In this document: in pieces, positions 57,041-64,000 of the stretch
How positions within the stretch are numbered: the first letter of the stretch is position 1
Layout: each line of letters begins with the position of its first letter
Origin: AP-15 sp963747735
Lineage (GTDB): Bacteria > Pseudomonadota > Alphaproteobacteria > ATCC43930 > CGMCC-115725
Direction: 5' to 3'
Length of the DNA stretch: 64,000 nt
NCBI GenBank assembly: GCA_963747735.1
Contig: CAVVGE010000004.1
Span: forward strand, 248,001 to 312,000
The notes under the pieces: model-generated
Told to the model about the DNA's origin: nothing
Databases searched by the model: none
What the model saw: only the letters and a program-made list of their open reading frames with translations
Program-made: the position numbers and the translations under genes

Positions 57041-57393
57041 TCAGCCGAGCACCCGCATGCGGACACGGGCCGGCTCGCCCACGGAAAAATGTCCCGCCCA
57101 ATCGTCACGGGCGGTGATCAGCTTTGCCAGACGCGTTCCGGCATCGCCCGGTGTCGGCATGGGGATGCGAAACAATACAACCCCGCATCCGCCGGCAACG
57201 CCGACCTGCGAGCCAGCTCGCCGAAGTCCTTGTCGAAGGTGAGCAAAATTCTCAATTCTCGCGCGGCCCAATCGAGAACTTCGGGGTCGCTCGAGCCCGG
57301 TGCCGCGGTCCTCACCCAAACGATGTCGTGTCCCGCGGATCTGAGCATGGCGACAGCAGCGCCGGGGAAGTTCTCGTTGGCGAGAAAGCGCAT
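57041..57393 (-). pseudogene. DUF5615 PIN-like toxin, frameshifted in a G-run
   Basis: From ATG 57393: MRFLANENFPGAAVAMLRSA GHDIVWV, LTFDKDFGELARRSALPADAG, a DUF5615 PIN-like domain with its acidic residues (ANEN, TFDKDFG). At the run of four G on the coding strand (57182-57185) one G is missing; the other frame continues correctly as GVVLFRIPMPTPGDAGTRLA then RDDWAGHFSVGEPARVRMR. The unrepaired product ends early at 57118 with 91 residues. Paired with the intact DUF433 gene just upstream. Confidence 0.75.
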
Positions 57394-57394
57394 C

Positions 57395-57628
57395 TCAAGC
57401 CGCGCTGGGGAATACCTTTTCCAAGCTCAGCGTGTCGCGGGCGTAAGCAAAACAGGCGATGATGTCCTCGTGTGTGATCCCAGGATAGTTGTCGATGATG
57501 TCGCCTTCGCTCCACCCCTCCGCCATCAGGCCGATCACGAACTCCACCGAGAGCCGTGTCCCGCGGATGACGGGCTTGCCGACAAGCACTTCCGGGTCAA
57601 CCGTGATGCGTAAGACACCGCTCGTCAT
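57395..57628 (-). CDS. DUF433-family antitoxin
   Basis: 77 residues. DUF433 core: ITVDPEVLVGKPVIRGTRLS VEFVIGLMAEGWSEGDIIDN YPGITHEDIIACFAYARD, a Vap-type winged-helix antitoxin. It precedes the DUF5615 gene by one base, the usual order of this toxin-antitoxin type. Its ATG overlaps the stop of a 34-codon frame that itself begins at the stop of substrate-binding copy 3. Confidence 0.87.
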   Translation of the reverse strand: MTSGVLRITVDPEVLVGKPVIRGTRLSVEFVIGLMAEGWSEGDIIDNYPGITHEDIIACFAYARDTLSLEKVFPSAA

Positions 57629-57729
57629 CGGCTGGGAACTCCTCTTTCGCAGCTGATTTTAAACGAGAACACCGCATTCGCCGAGTCCGGCTCCTGGTGC
57701 GCGGCGGCATATCGCTCGCGCCGCCTCAT
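57625..57729 (-). pseudogene. ABC_sub_bind start remnant after copy 3
   Basis: Overlapping the stop of copy 3 by ATGA is a 34-codon frame beginning MRRRERYAAAH, whose first residues look like the start of another family copy; the rest does not. It ends by overlapping the DUF433 start, so the toxin-antitoxin pair may have inserted into or replaced this copy. Confidence 0.45.
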
Positions 57730-58712
57730 TCGATTACCTCGTCGGCGCGCGCCAGCAGCGATTGCGGCAACGTCAGGCCGAGCGCCTTGGCGGTCTTCAG
57801 GTTGATCGCCAGCTTGAACTTGGTCGGCTGCGTGACCGGCAGCTCGGCGGGCTTTACGCCGCCGAGCACCTTGGCGGTATAGCGGCCGAGCTGGCGGTAT
57901 ATCGCCGCAAAGCTCGCACCATAGCTGATCAGCCCGCCGGCCCGGACCGCGGCGGCGCTCTCATAGCTCGCCGGGATGCGGTGGCGCGCGGCGAGCGCCA
58001 CGCATTCTTCGCGGCGGCTGTTGAAGAACGCGTCGTTGCCGATCAGCAGCCCGTCGGCATGCTGTTGTCCGAGGGTGGCGAACGCGGTCTCGATCTCCGC
58101 CTCGCTTCCCGCCCGCAGCACCGTGAGCCGCAGGCCCTTTTGCCGTGCCGCCGCCGTCACCGCGGGCACGATGCGATCGGCCGCAGCGCGATTGTGCGGG
58201 TTTACCAGGAGGCCCATGAGCGTGGCGCGCGGCACCAGCTCGCACAACAGGTCGAAACGCTTGGCGTTGAGCTCGACGACGAGAAAGCTGATCCCGGTGC
58301 GGTTGCCGCCAGGATGCGAGAGGCTCTTTACGAGGCCGAGGGCGACGGGATCGTCGCCGGCGAGAAAGACGGTCGGGATCGTGTCGGTTGTCTGTTTTGC
58401 CGCCATCGCCGCGAGCGTGCTGCCGCTCGTCACGATTACATCGACATGGCGTTGAGCCAGATCTGCGGCCATCGCCGGCAAGCGGTCGAAGACACCCTCC
58501 GCCCAGCGGTATTCGATTGCGACGTTCCGCCCTTCGACAAAGCCGGCCTGGCCGAGCGCTTCGCGGAACGCAGTGACGAACGGCGCGTAAAGCACCGCCG
58601 AGGTGCCGCTGAGAAAACCGATCACCGGCACCGTCTTTTGCTGCGCCCGCGCGCCGAGCAGCGGGAACATGGCGGCCAGCGAAAATGTGCTGAGAAACAA
58701 TCGGCGTTTCAT
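57726..58712 (-). CDS. ABC_sub_bind-family substrate-binding protein (copy 3)
   Basis: 328 residues. Signal MKRRLFLSTFSLAAMFPLLG, then VIGFLSGTSAVLYAPFVTAF, REALGQAGFVEGRNVAIEYR, LSHPGGNRTGISFL and INLKTAKALGLTLPQSLLAR ADEVIE. Closer to copy 2 than to copy 1. Periplasmic binding protein without adjacent transporter genes. It is the most upstream gene of the array on this strand. Confidence 0.92.
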   Translation of the reverse strand: MKRRLFLSTFSLAAMFPLLGARAQQKTVPVIGFLSGTSAVLYAPFVTAFREALGQAGFVEGRNVAIEYRWAEGVFDRLPAMAADLAQRHVDVIVTSGSTLAAMAAKQTTDTIPTVFLAGDDPVALGLVKSLSHPGGNRTGISFLVVELNAKRFDLLCELVPRATLMGLLVNPHNRAAADRIVPAVTAAARQKGLRLTVLRAGSEAEIETAFATLGQQHADGLLIGNDAFFNSRREECVALAARHRIPASYESAAAVRAGGLISYGASFAAIYRQLGRYTAKVLGGVKPAELPVTQPTKFKLAINLKTAKALGLTLPQSLLARADEVIE

Positions 58713-59200
58713 TGCGGCCGCCCTGGCGTGCCCAGCTTTGGCGGGTTCCCTTAACGCCCTATTACTTGCAGGAGCATGAACGACGGGTCAAGGGGCGGGA
58801 GGGTGACGCAGCGCGGGTCGCCTGGTCATTGGCGCGGCTCCAGCTCCAGACGAGGCGTAGGTGCTTTAACGGGGGACGTCGGGGTTCGGGCACTCCTTGT
58901 GGAGCTTTTGGTATTTACGGCCGTCGAACCGTGCTTCACAAGGGGTATAAATGCGATGATAATCATGATCGCGCCGGGGGAGGACTGTAAAAATGGCACC
59001 GCCTGTACCTTCATACAGGAGGTGGCAAGACTAGTTCGGCCACGCTTCGCCGACGAGTAGCTGGTATCCCGCGGTGCCACACCAATCGATGCGGCGAGGC
59101 GTCCGACTTCCTGCCCCGTTTCGTCCGCTTCCGGCCAGGCGTGGACCACAAACAGCACCACGCTATTCGACGGCATGTCACGGAGGTGACCCAACTACCC
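58713..59200. other. ~490-base gap without a convincing gene; one hairpin
   Basis: Probably holds the promoter of substrate-binding copy 3. Open frames exist on both strands (one minus frame reads VVLFVVHAWPEADETGQEVG near 59150) but none matches a family. CACC-g-CCTGTA and TACAGG-a-GGTG (58997-59024) form a stem with a six-base loop and no T-run. Confidence 0.5.
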
Positions 59201-59265
59201 GCCATACCGGCGAAGGCCGGTACCCACGGCAGAGATGGGTCCCGGCCTTCGCCGGGAAGGCAAGA
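59201..59265. repeat. Dispersed REP-like palindrome, copy C
   Basis: TACCGGCGAAGGCCGGTACC followed by GGTCCCGGCCTTCGCCGGGA forms a long imperfect inverted repeat. It shares the GGCGRAGGCCGG core with copies A and B but lacks their GTGATCCRCC tail. Confidence 0.7.
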
Positions 59266-59403
59266 ACGGAGTCAAGTGTCTGGTTCCTACCACTAGTTTT
59301 TGCACCCACGCTTCCGACAGTTAACCAGCGCTTCTTTTGCAAGTCCCAAATCCAACGCAAACGGCGACCCGTCGCGTTTTATGCAATGCCGGGCATCGCC
59401 TCG

Positions 59404-62400
59404 TCACTCGGCCGCAGCCATTTGCGCGGCTTCGCGCTCGGCTTTCATTTCTAGGAGGGCGCGGCGGAAGTCTTTTGGCATGATCTTGACGAACTGCCCG
59501 ACCGCATCGTCCCAGTCTTCGAGGAGGGCGCGGGCGCGGGCGCTGCCGGTGAAGAGGTGGTGGCGCTCCAACAGGATGCGCAGCCGGGCCGCGTCAAAGC
59601 GCAAGAGGTCGCCCATGCCGGCGTCGTCGACATTGGGGGAGCGCTGGTGCGGGCGGTCGGGATCGTCGGCCTCGTCCGGCGCGGCCGGCTCGACGGTTTC
59701 GAGACCCACCGTCGCCAAGTTGCAGAGATTGGCGAAACGGCGCTCGGGGTCCCAGACATAGGCGATGCCGCCCGACATGCCGGCGGCGAAATTGCGCCCG
59801 GTGCCGCCGATCACGACGACGACCCCGCCGGTCATGTATTCGCAGCCGTGGTCGCCGGTCCCTTCGACCACCGCCACCGCACCCGAGTTCCTGACCGCAA
59901 AGCGCTCGCCGGCGACCCCCTCGAAATACGCTTCGCCGGCAATCGCGCCATAGAGCACGGTATTGCCGATGATGATGTTCTCGGTCGGTTCGCGGCGGGC
60001 TTCGGGTGGCTGGCGCACGATCAGGCGGCCGCCCGATAAGCCCTTGCCGACATAGTCGTTCGCGTCGCCATAAAGCTCGAGGTTCACGCCGCGCGCGAGA
60101 AACGCGCCAAAGCTGCCGCCGGCGGTGCCGCGAAAGCTGATCCAGACCGTGTCCGGCGCGAGCCCGGCATGGCCGTAGCGCCGCGCCACCTCGCCCGACA
60201 GCATCGCGCCGACGGTGCGGTGGACGTTGCGGATCGGGTATTCGAGCCGCACCGGCGCGCCGGCGTCGAGCGCCGGCTGGGCTGCGGCGATCAGCTCGTT
60301 GTCGAGCGCCCTGTCGAGATGATGCTGCTGGCGCTCGCAATGATGGATCGCAACACCGGGGGCGGCGGGCGCCTGGTAGAGCAGGCGCGAGAGGTCGATG
60401 CCTTTGGCCTTCCAGTGCTCGACCGCAGGCGCCATGTCGAGCCGGTCGACGCGGCCGATCATGTCGCCAAAGCAGCGGAAGCCGAGCCCCGCCATCAATT
60501 CGCGCACTTCCTCGGCGACAAAGAAGAAATAGTTGATGACGTGCTCGGGCGCGCCGGTAAAGCGGGCGCGCAACACCGGGTCTTGCGTCGCGATGCCGAC
60601 CGGGCAGGTGTTCAGGTGGCATTTGCGCATCATGACGCAGCCGGCGGCGATCAGGGGTGCGGTCGAAAAGCCGAACTCGTCGGCGCCGAGCAATGCGCCG
60701 ATGACAACGTCGCGGCCGGTCCGGATGCCGCCATCGACCTGCACCGCGATGCGCCCGCGCAACCCGTTCAGCACCAGCGTCTGCTGGGTTTCGGCAAGCC
60801 CGATCTCCCAGGGCGAGCCGGCATGGGTGAGCGACGTCAACGGGCTCGCCCCGGTGCCGCCTTCGAACCCGGAGATCGTCACATGGTCGGCGCGCGCCTT
60901 TGAGACGCCGGCGGCGACGGTGCCGACCCCGACCTCGGAGACGAGCTTGACCGATACCGCGGCCCGCGGGTTGGCGTTTTTCAGATCGTGGATCAGCTGG
61001 GCCAGATCCTCGATCGAATAGATGTCGTGATGCGGCGGCGGCGATATGAGGCCGACCCCGGGGGTCGAATGGCGCACCTTGGCGATCGCCTTATCGACCT
61101 TGTGGCCGGACAATTGCCCGCCCTCGCCGGGCTTTGCCCCTTGCGCCATCTTGATCTGCAAGACATCGGCGTTGACGAGGTACTCGGTGGTGACGCCGAA
61201 CCGGCCGGAGGCCACCTGCTTGATCGCCGAGCGTTTGGAGTCGCCGTTTTCTAGCGGCTTGAACCGCTCGCTTTCCTCACCGCCCTCGCCGGTGTTGGAT
61301 TTGCCGCCGATGCGGTTCATCGCAATCGCCAAGGTCGTGTGCGCCTCGCGGCTGATCGAGCCAAAGCTCATCGCCCCGGTGGCAAAGCGCTTGACGATCT
61401 CGCGCGCCGGCTCGACCTCGTCGAGCGGCACCGGCACCGGCGCCCCCTTCAAGGTCATCAGCCCGCGGATCGTCAGGAGCCGCTCGCTCTGGTCGTTGAT
61501 CGAGACGGCGAAGGCGCGGTAATCGTCGCGCGAATTGCCGCGCGCCGCGTGCTGCAGCGCGGCGACCGATTGGGGCGTCCAGGCGTGGTCCTCGCCGCGC
61601 AGGCGAAAGGCATAGTCGCCGCCGGCGTCGAGCATCTCGTGATAGATCAGATCGTCGCCATAAGCGTGCCGGTGACGCGCCACCGCCTCTTCGGCGATCT
61701 CGTGCAACCCGACCCCTTCGATCGTCGTCGCCGTCCCGGTGAAGTATTTGTCGACAAAATCGCCGGCGAGCCCGACCGCATCGAAGATCTGCGCCCCGCA
61801 ATAGGATTGGTAGGTCGAGATCCCCATCTTGGAGATGACCTTGAGGATGCCCTTGCCGACCCCCTTCAGATAATTCTTCTGCACCTCCTCGGCGGCGAGC
61901 GGCAGGCCGTTCTCGACCCGGATCTGCTCGAGCGTGGCAAAGGCGAGATACGGGTTGATCGCCTCGGCGCCATAGCCGGCGAGCGCACAAAAATGATGCA
62001 CCTCGCGGGCTTCGCCGGTCTCGACGACGATGCCGGTCGAGGTGCGCAACCCCTCGCGGATCAGGTGGTGGTGGACCGCCGAGGTCGCCAGCAGCGCCGG
62101 GATCGGCACCCGCTCGGCCGAGATCGTGCGGTCCGAAAGGATCAGGATGTTGTAGTCGGCCGCCACCGCCTCGCCGGCTTCCCGGCAAAGCCGATCGACT
62201 GCCGGCGCCATGCCCGCGGCCCCTTCCCCGGCGGGCCAGGTCGCGTCGATCGTGCGGGTGCGGAAGGCGCCGCCGACGAGCGCCTCGATCGCGTGGATCT
62301 TTTCGAGGTCGCCATCGGTCAGGATCGGCTGCGCCACTTCGAGCCGGTAGTGGGTGCCGGCCTCGTGGCCCAGCAAATTAGGCCGCGGCCCGATCATCGA

Positions 62401-64000
62401 CACCAGCGACATGACCAATTCTTCGCGGATCGGGTCGATCGGCGGGTTGGTGACCTGGGCGAAATTCTGCTTAAAGTAGTTGTAAAGAAGCTTGGGATTC
62501 TTCGACAGCGCGGCGATCGGCGTGTCGGTGCCCATCGAGCCGACCGGGTCGTCGGCGTCGCGCGCCATCGGCTCGAGGAAGAACTGGAGGTCCTCCTGGG
62601 TATAGCCAAAGGCTTGCTGGCGGTTGAGGTGGGCGGTCGGGTCGTTCGGCCGCTGCGGCGCGGCGGCGCGCACGAATTCCCGGCGGTGCGCCGCCGACAG
62701 GTCGGGGAGCTCGGACAATTTGAACTGGGTGGCCGCGAGCCAGGCTTCGTAGGGGTGCTCGGCGGCGAGCTGCCGCTTGATCTCGGCGTCGTCGATGATG
62801 CGGCCTTCATCGAGGTCGATCAGCAGCATCTTGCCGGGCTGGAGCCGCCATTTCTTGATGATGTTTTCCTCCGGCACCGGCAGGACGCCGGCCTCCGAGG
62901 CCAGGATCACATGCTCGTCGTCGGTGAGGATGTAGCGCGCCGGCCGCAACCCGTTGCGGTCGAGCGTGGCGCCGATCTGGCGCCCGTCGGTAAAGGCGAT
63001 CGCCGCCGGCCCGTCCCACGGCTCCATCAATGCCGCGTGATACTCGTAGAAGGCGCGCCGTTGCGGGTCCATCAGCGGGTTGCCGGCCCACGCTTCGGGG
63101 ATCAGCATCATCATCGCATGGGCGAGCGAATAGCCGCCGCCGATGACCAGCAATTCGAGCGCGTTGTCGATCGAGGCGGTGTCGGACTGGCCGGCGCCGA
63201 TCAGCGGCACCATCTTGGCGAGGTCCGGGCCGAGCAGGGCCGAGGTCATCGCCTGACGGCGCGCATGCATCCAGTTGACGTTGCCGCGCACGGTGTTGAT
63301 TTCGCCGTTGTGGCACAGGAAGCGATAGGGATGGGCGAGCCGCCACGACGGGAAGGTGTTGGTCGAAAAGCGCTGATGGACGAGCGCCAGGGCCGAGATC
63401 GTCAGCGGGTTGCCCAGATCGGCGTAAAAGCTCCCGACCTGCGGCGCCAGCAGCAGCCCTTTGTAAACAACGGTGCGGGTCGAAAAGGACGGCATGTAAA
63501 GCTCGGGCAGCCCGGGCAGCCCGTGCTCGTGGCCCAGCGCCACGACGCTGTTCAGCGCCTGCTTGCGGATCGTCAGGATCTTGCGCTCGAAGGCATCCTG
63601 GCCGGGGAGCGCCGGGTCGGCGGCGACGATCGCCTGCCGGATCACCGGCATCGTCTCGACAACGCGGGCGCCGAGCCCTTTTGTGTCGGTCGGCACATCG
63701 CGCCAGCCGACCAGGCGCTGGCCTTCGGCACGGATAAAATGCTCGACATGCCGCGTCGCGAAATCGCGCGCCGCCGCGTCGCGCGGCAAAAAGCACATCG
63801 CGACCGCGTACTGGCCGGGCGGCGGCAGGGTGAGGCCGGAGCTCGCCGCCCAATCGCGCAGCAGCGCGTCCGGCATCTGGATCAGGATGCCGGCGCCGTC
63901 TCCTACCAGCGGATCGGCGCCGACCGCGCCGCGATGATCGAGGTTGACCAGGATCTGAAGCCCGCGCGCGATGATGTCGTGCGATTTTCGTCCGCGGATA
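59404..64000 (-). CDS. gltB: Glutamate synthase (NADPH) large subunit, 5' end beyond the window
   Basis: About 1531 residues are visible of a protein usually ~1500-1560, so only the first few dozen residues, including the catalytic N-terminal Cys, are missing. The visible N-terminus reads GLQILVNLDHRGAVGADP, then VGDGAGILIQ, the glutamine amidotransferase domain. Later come the FMN-binding synthase core (GEGGEESERFKPLENGDSKR, SAIKQVASGRFGV, GGTGASPLTSLTHAGSPWEI), the 3Fe-4S cysteines in CVMMRKCHLNTCPVGIATQD and the GXGXG-repeat C-terminal beta-helix. Makes glutamate from 2-oxoglutarate and glutamine. gltD is not downstream. Confidence 0.97.
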   Translation of the reverse strand, partial: IRGRKSHDIIARGLQILVNLDHRGAVGADPLVGDGAGILIQMPDALLRDWAASSGLTLPPPGQYAVAMCFLPRDAAARDFATRHVEHFIRAEGQRLVGWRDVPTDTKGLGARVVETMPVIRQAIVAADPALPGQDAFERKILTIRKQALNSVVALGHEHGLPGLPELYMPSFSTRTVVYKGLLLAPQVGSFYADLGNPLTISALALVHQRFSTNTFPSWRLAHPYRFLCHNGEINTVRGNVNWMHARRQAMTSALLGPDLAKMVPLIGAGQSDTASIDNALELLVIGGGYSLAHAMMMLIPEAWAGNPLMDPQRRAFYEYHAALMEPWDGPAAIAFTDGRQIGATLDRNGLRPARYILTDDEHVILASEAGVLPVPEENIIKKWRLQPGKMLLIDLDEGRIIDDAEIKRQLAAEHPYEAWLAATQFKLSELPDLSAAHRREFVRAAAPQRPNDPTAHLNRQQAFGYTQEDLQFFLEPMARDADDPVGSMGTDTPIAALSKNPKLLYNYFKQNFAQVTNPPIDPIREELVMSLVSMIGPRPNLLGHEAGTHYRLEVAQPILTDGDLEKIHAIEALVGGAFRTRTIDATWPAGEGAAGMAPAVDRLCREAGEAVAADYNILILSDRTISAERVPIPALLATSAVHHHLIREGLRTSTGIVVETGEAREVHHFCALAGYGAEAINPYLAFATLEQIRVENGLPLAAEEVQKNYLKGVGKGILKVISKMGISTYQSYCGAQIFDAVGLAGDFVDKYFTGTATTIEGVGLHEIAEEAVARHRHAYGDDLIYHEMLDAGGDYAFRLRGEDHAWTPQSVAALQHAARGNSRDDYRAFAVSINDQSERLLTIRGLMTLKGAPVPVPLDEVEPAREIVKRFATGAMSFGSISREAHTTLAIAMNRIGGKSNTGEGGEESERFKPLENGDSKRSAIKQVASGRFGVTTEYLVNADVLQIKMAQGAKPGEGGQLSGHKVDKAIAKVRHSTPGVGLISPPPHHDIYSIEDLAQLIHDLKNANPRAAVSVKLVSEVGVGTVAAGVSKARADHVTISGFEGGTGASPLTSLTHAGSPWEIGLAETQQTLVLNGLRGRIAVQVDGGIRTGRDVVIGALLGADEFGFSTAPLIAAGCVMMRKCHLNTCPVGIATQDPVLRARFTGAPEHVINYFFFVAEEVRELMAGLGFRCFGDMIGRVDRLDMAPAVEHWKAKGIDLSRLLYQAPAAPGVAIHHCERQQHHLDRALDNELIAAAQPALDAGAPVRLEYPIRNVHRTVGAMLSGEVARRYGHAGLAPDTVWISFRGTAGGSFGAFLARGVNLELYGDANDYVGKGLSGGRLIVRQPPEARREPTENIIIGNTVLYGAIAGEAYFEGVAGERFAVRNSGAVAVVEGTGDHGCEYMTGGVVVVIGGTGRNFAAGMSGGIAYVWDPERRFANLCNLATVGLETVEPAAPDEADDPDRPHQRSPNVDDAGMGDLLRFDAARLRILLERHHLFTGSARARALLEDWDDAVGQFVKIMPKDFRRALLEMKAEREAAQMAAAE

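Noticed and set aside
58826..59194. 122-codon minus-strand frame upstream of substrate-binding copy 3
   Set aside because: A short protein-like stretch only; no family match, no ribosome site, and it runs through a hairpin and AT-rich promoter-like DNA.

Overview
The window is GC-rich DNA with tightly packed genes, many joined by ATGA or TGATG overlaps. It reads as an alphaproteobacterial chromosome. The evidence is a C4-pathway 5-aminolevulinate synthase (hemA), a ccmABCDE cytochrome c maturation operon, a tandem array of 'TRP/Tyr-type' ABC substrate-binding proteins (ABC_sub_bind family) of the kind common in Bradyrhizobium/Reyranella-like genomes, a PEP-CTERM protein and a DcaP-like porin. 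The genus cannot be fixed from this sequence, and a class II LysRS is slightly unexpected for many alphaproteobacteria.

Layout. 1-4.1 kb: the 3' part of an SbmA/YddA-like ABC exporter overlapping lysS, then three small lipoproteins, two of them tandem DUF2846 paralogues. 4.1-7.2 kb: a NitT/TauT-like ABC importer with a double-length fused permease and no binding protein. 7.4-10.5 kb: a TPR/O-GlcNAc-transferase-like protein and a 2OG-Fe(II) oxygenase. 10.9-14.2 kb: a porin, a LysR regulator and a divergent small secreted repeat protein. 14.3-18.6 kb: a FecR/TbpB-barrel secreted protein and a Slam-like outer-membrane protein, together resembling a type XI secretion pair. 18.8-23.6 kb: a PaaK-like ligase, an 18-bp minisatellite, a probable structured RNA, ccmABCDE and a GNAT remnant. 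23.6-26.5 kb: small membrane protein, era, polysaccharide deacetylase, barstar, a broken barnase-like RNase and tRNA-Pro. 26.6-29.4 kb: an epimerase, then an AT-richer foreign patch with a zinc-ribbon protein and an orphan DndB/DGQHR protein. 29.9-33.8 kb: moaB, two arsenosugar-type glycosyltransferase-family genes, a radical SAM protein and a PEP-CTERM protein. 33.9-41.9 kb: catabolic-looking genes (amidohydrolase, a Cys-containing GrdB/PrdB homologue, a PLP enzyme with two CoA-transferase subunits, a luciferase-like monooxygenase, a Tag-like glycosylase). 41.9-49.7 kb: VOC protein, DUF1223, arylamine N-acetyltransferase, LVIVD propeller, a foreign insert bounded by ~195-bp direct repeats, a frameshifted thioesterase, a glycogen-debranching-like glucosidase, DUF1989 and a small membrane protein. 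49.8-54.5 kb: rubredoxin remnant, VapBC-like toxin-antitoxin, amidase, lipoprotein, a chimeric ORF and hemA. 54.6-58.7 kb: three ABC_sub_bind genes with collapsed copies between them and a DUF433/DUF5615 pair. 59.4-64.0 kb: most of gltB, running off the right edge.

A recurring theme is decay. Barnase-like RNase, rubredoxin, thioesterase, the DUF5615 toxin and a GNAT are each broken by one or two small lesions, while their neighbours are intact. Either this accessory chromosome is shedding genes or the assembly has uncorrected indels; raw reads would decide. The strongest candidate for an under-described system is the FecR-TbpB-barrel protein with its Slam-like partner (14.3-18.6 kb).
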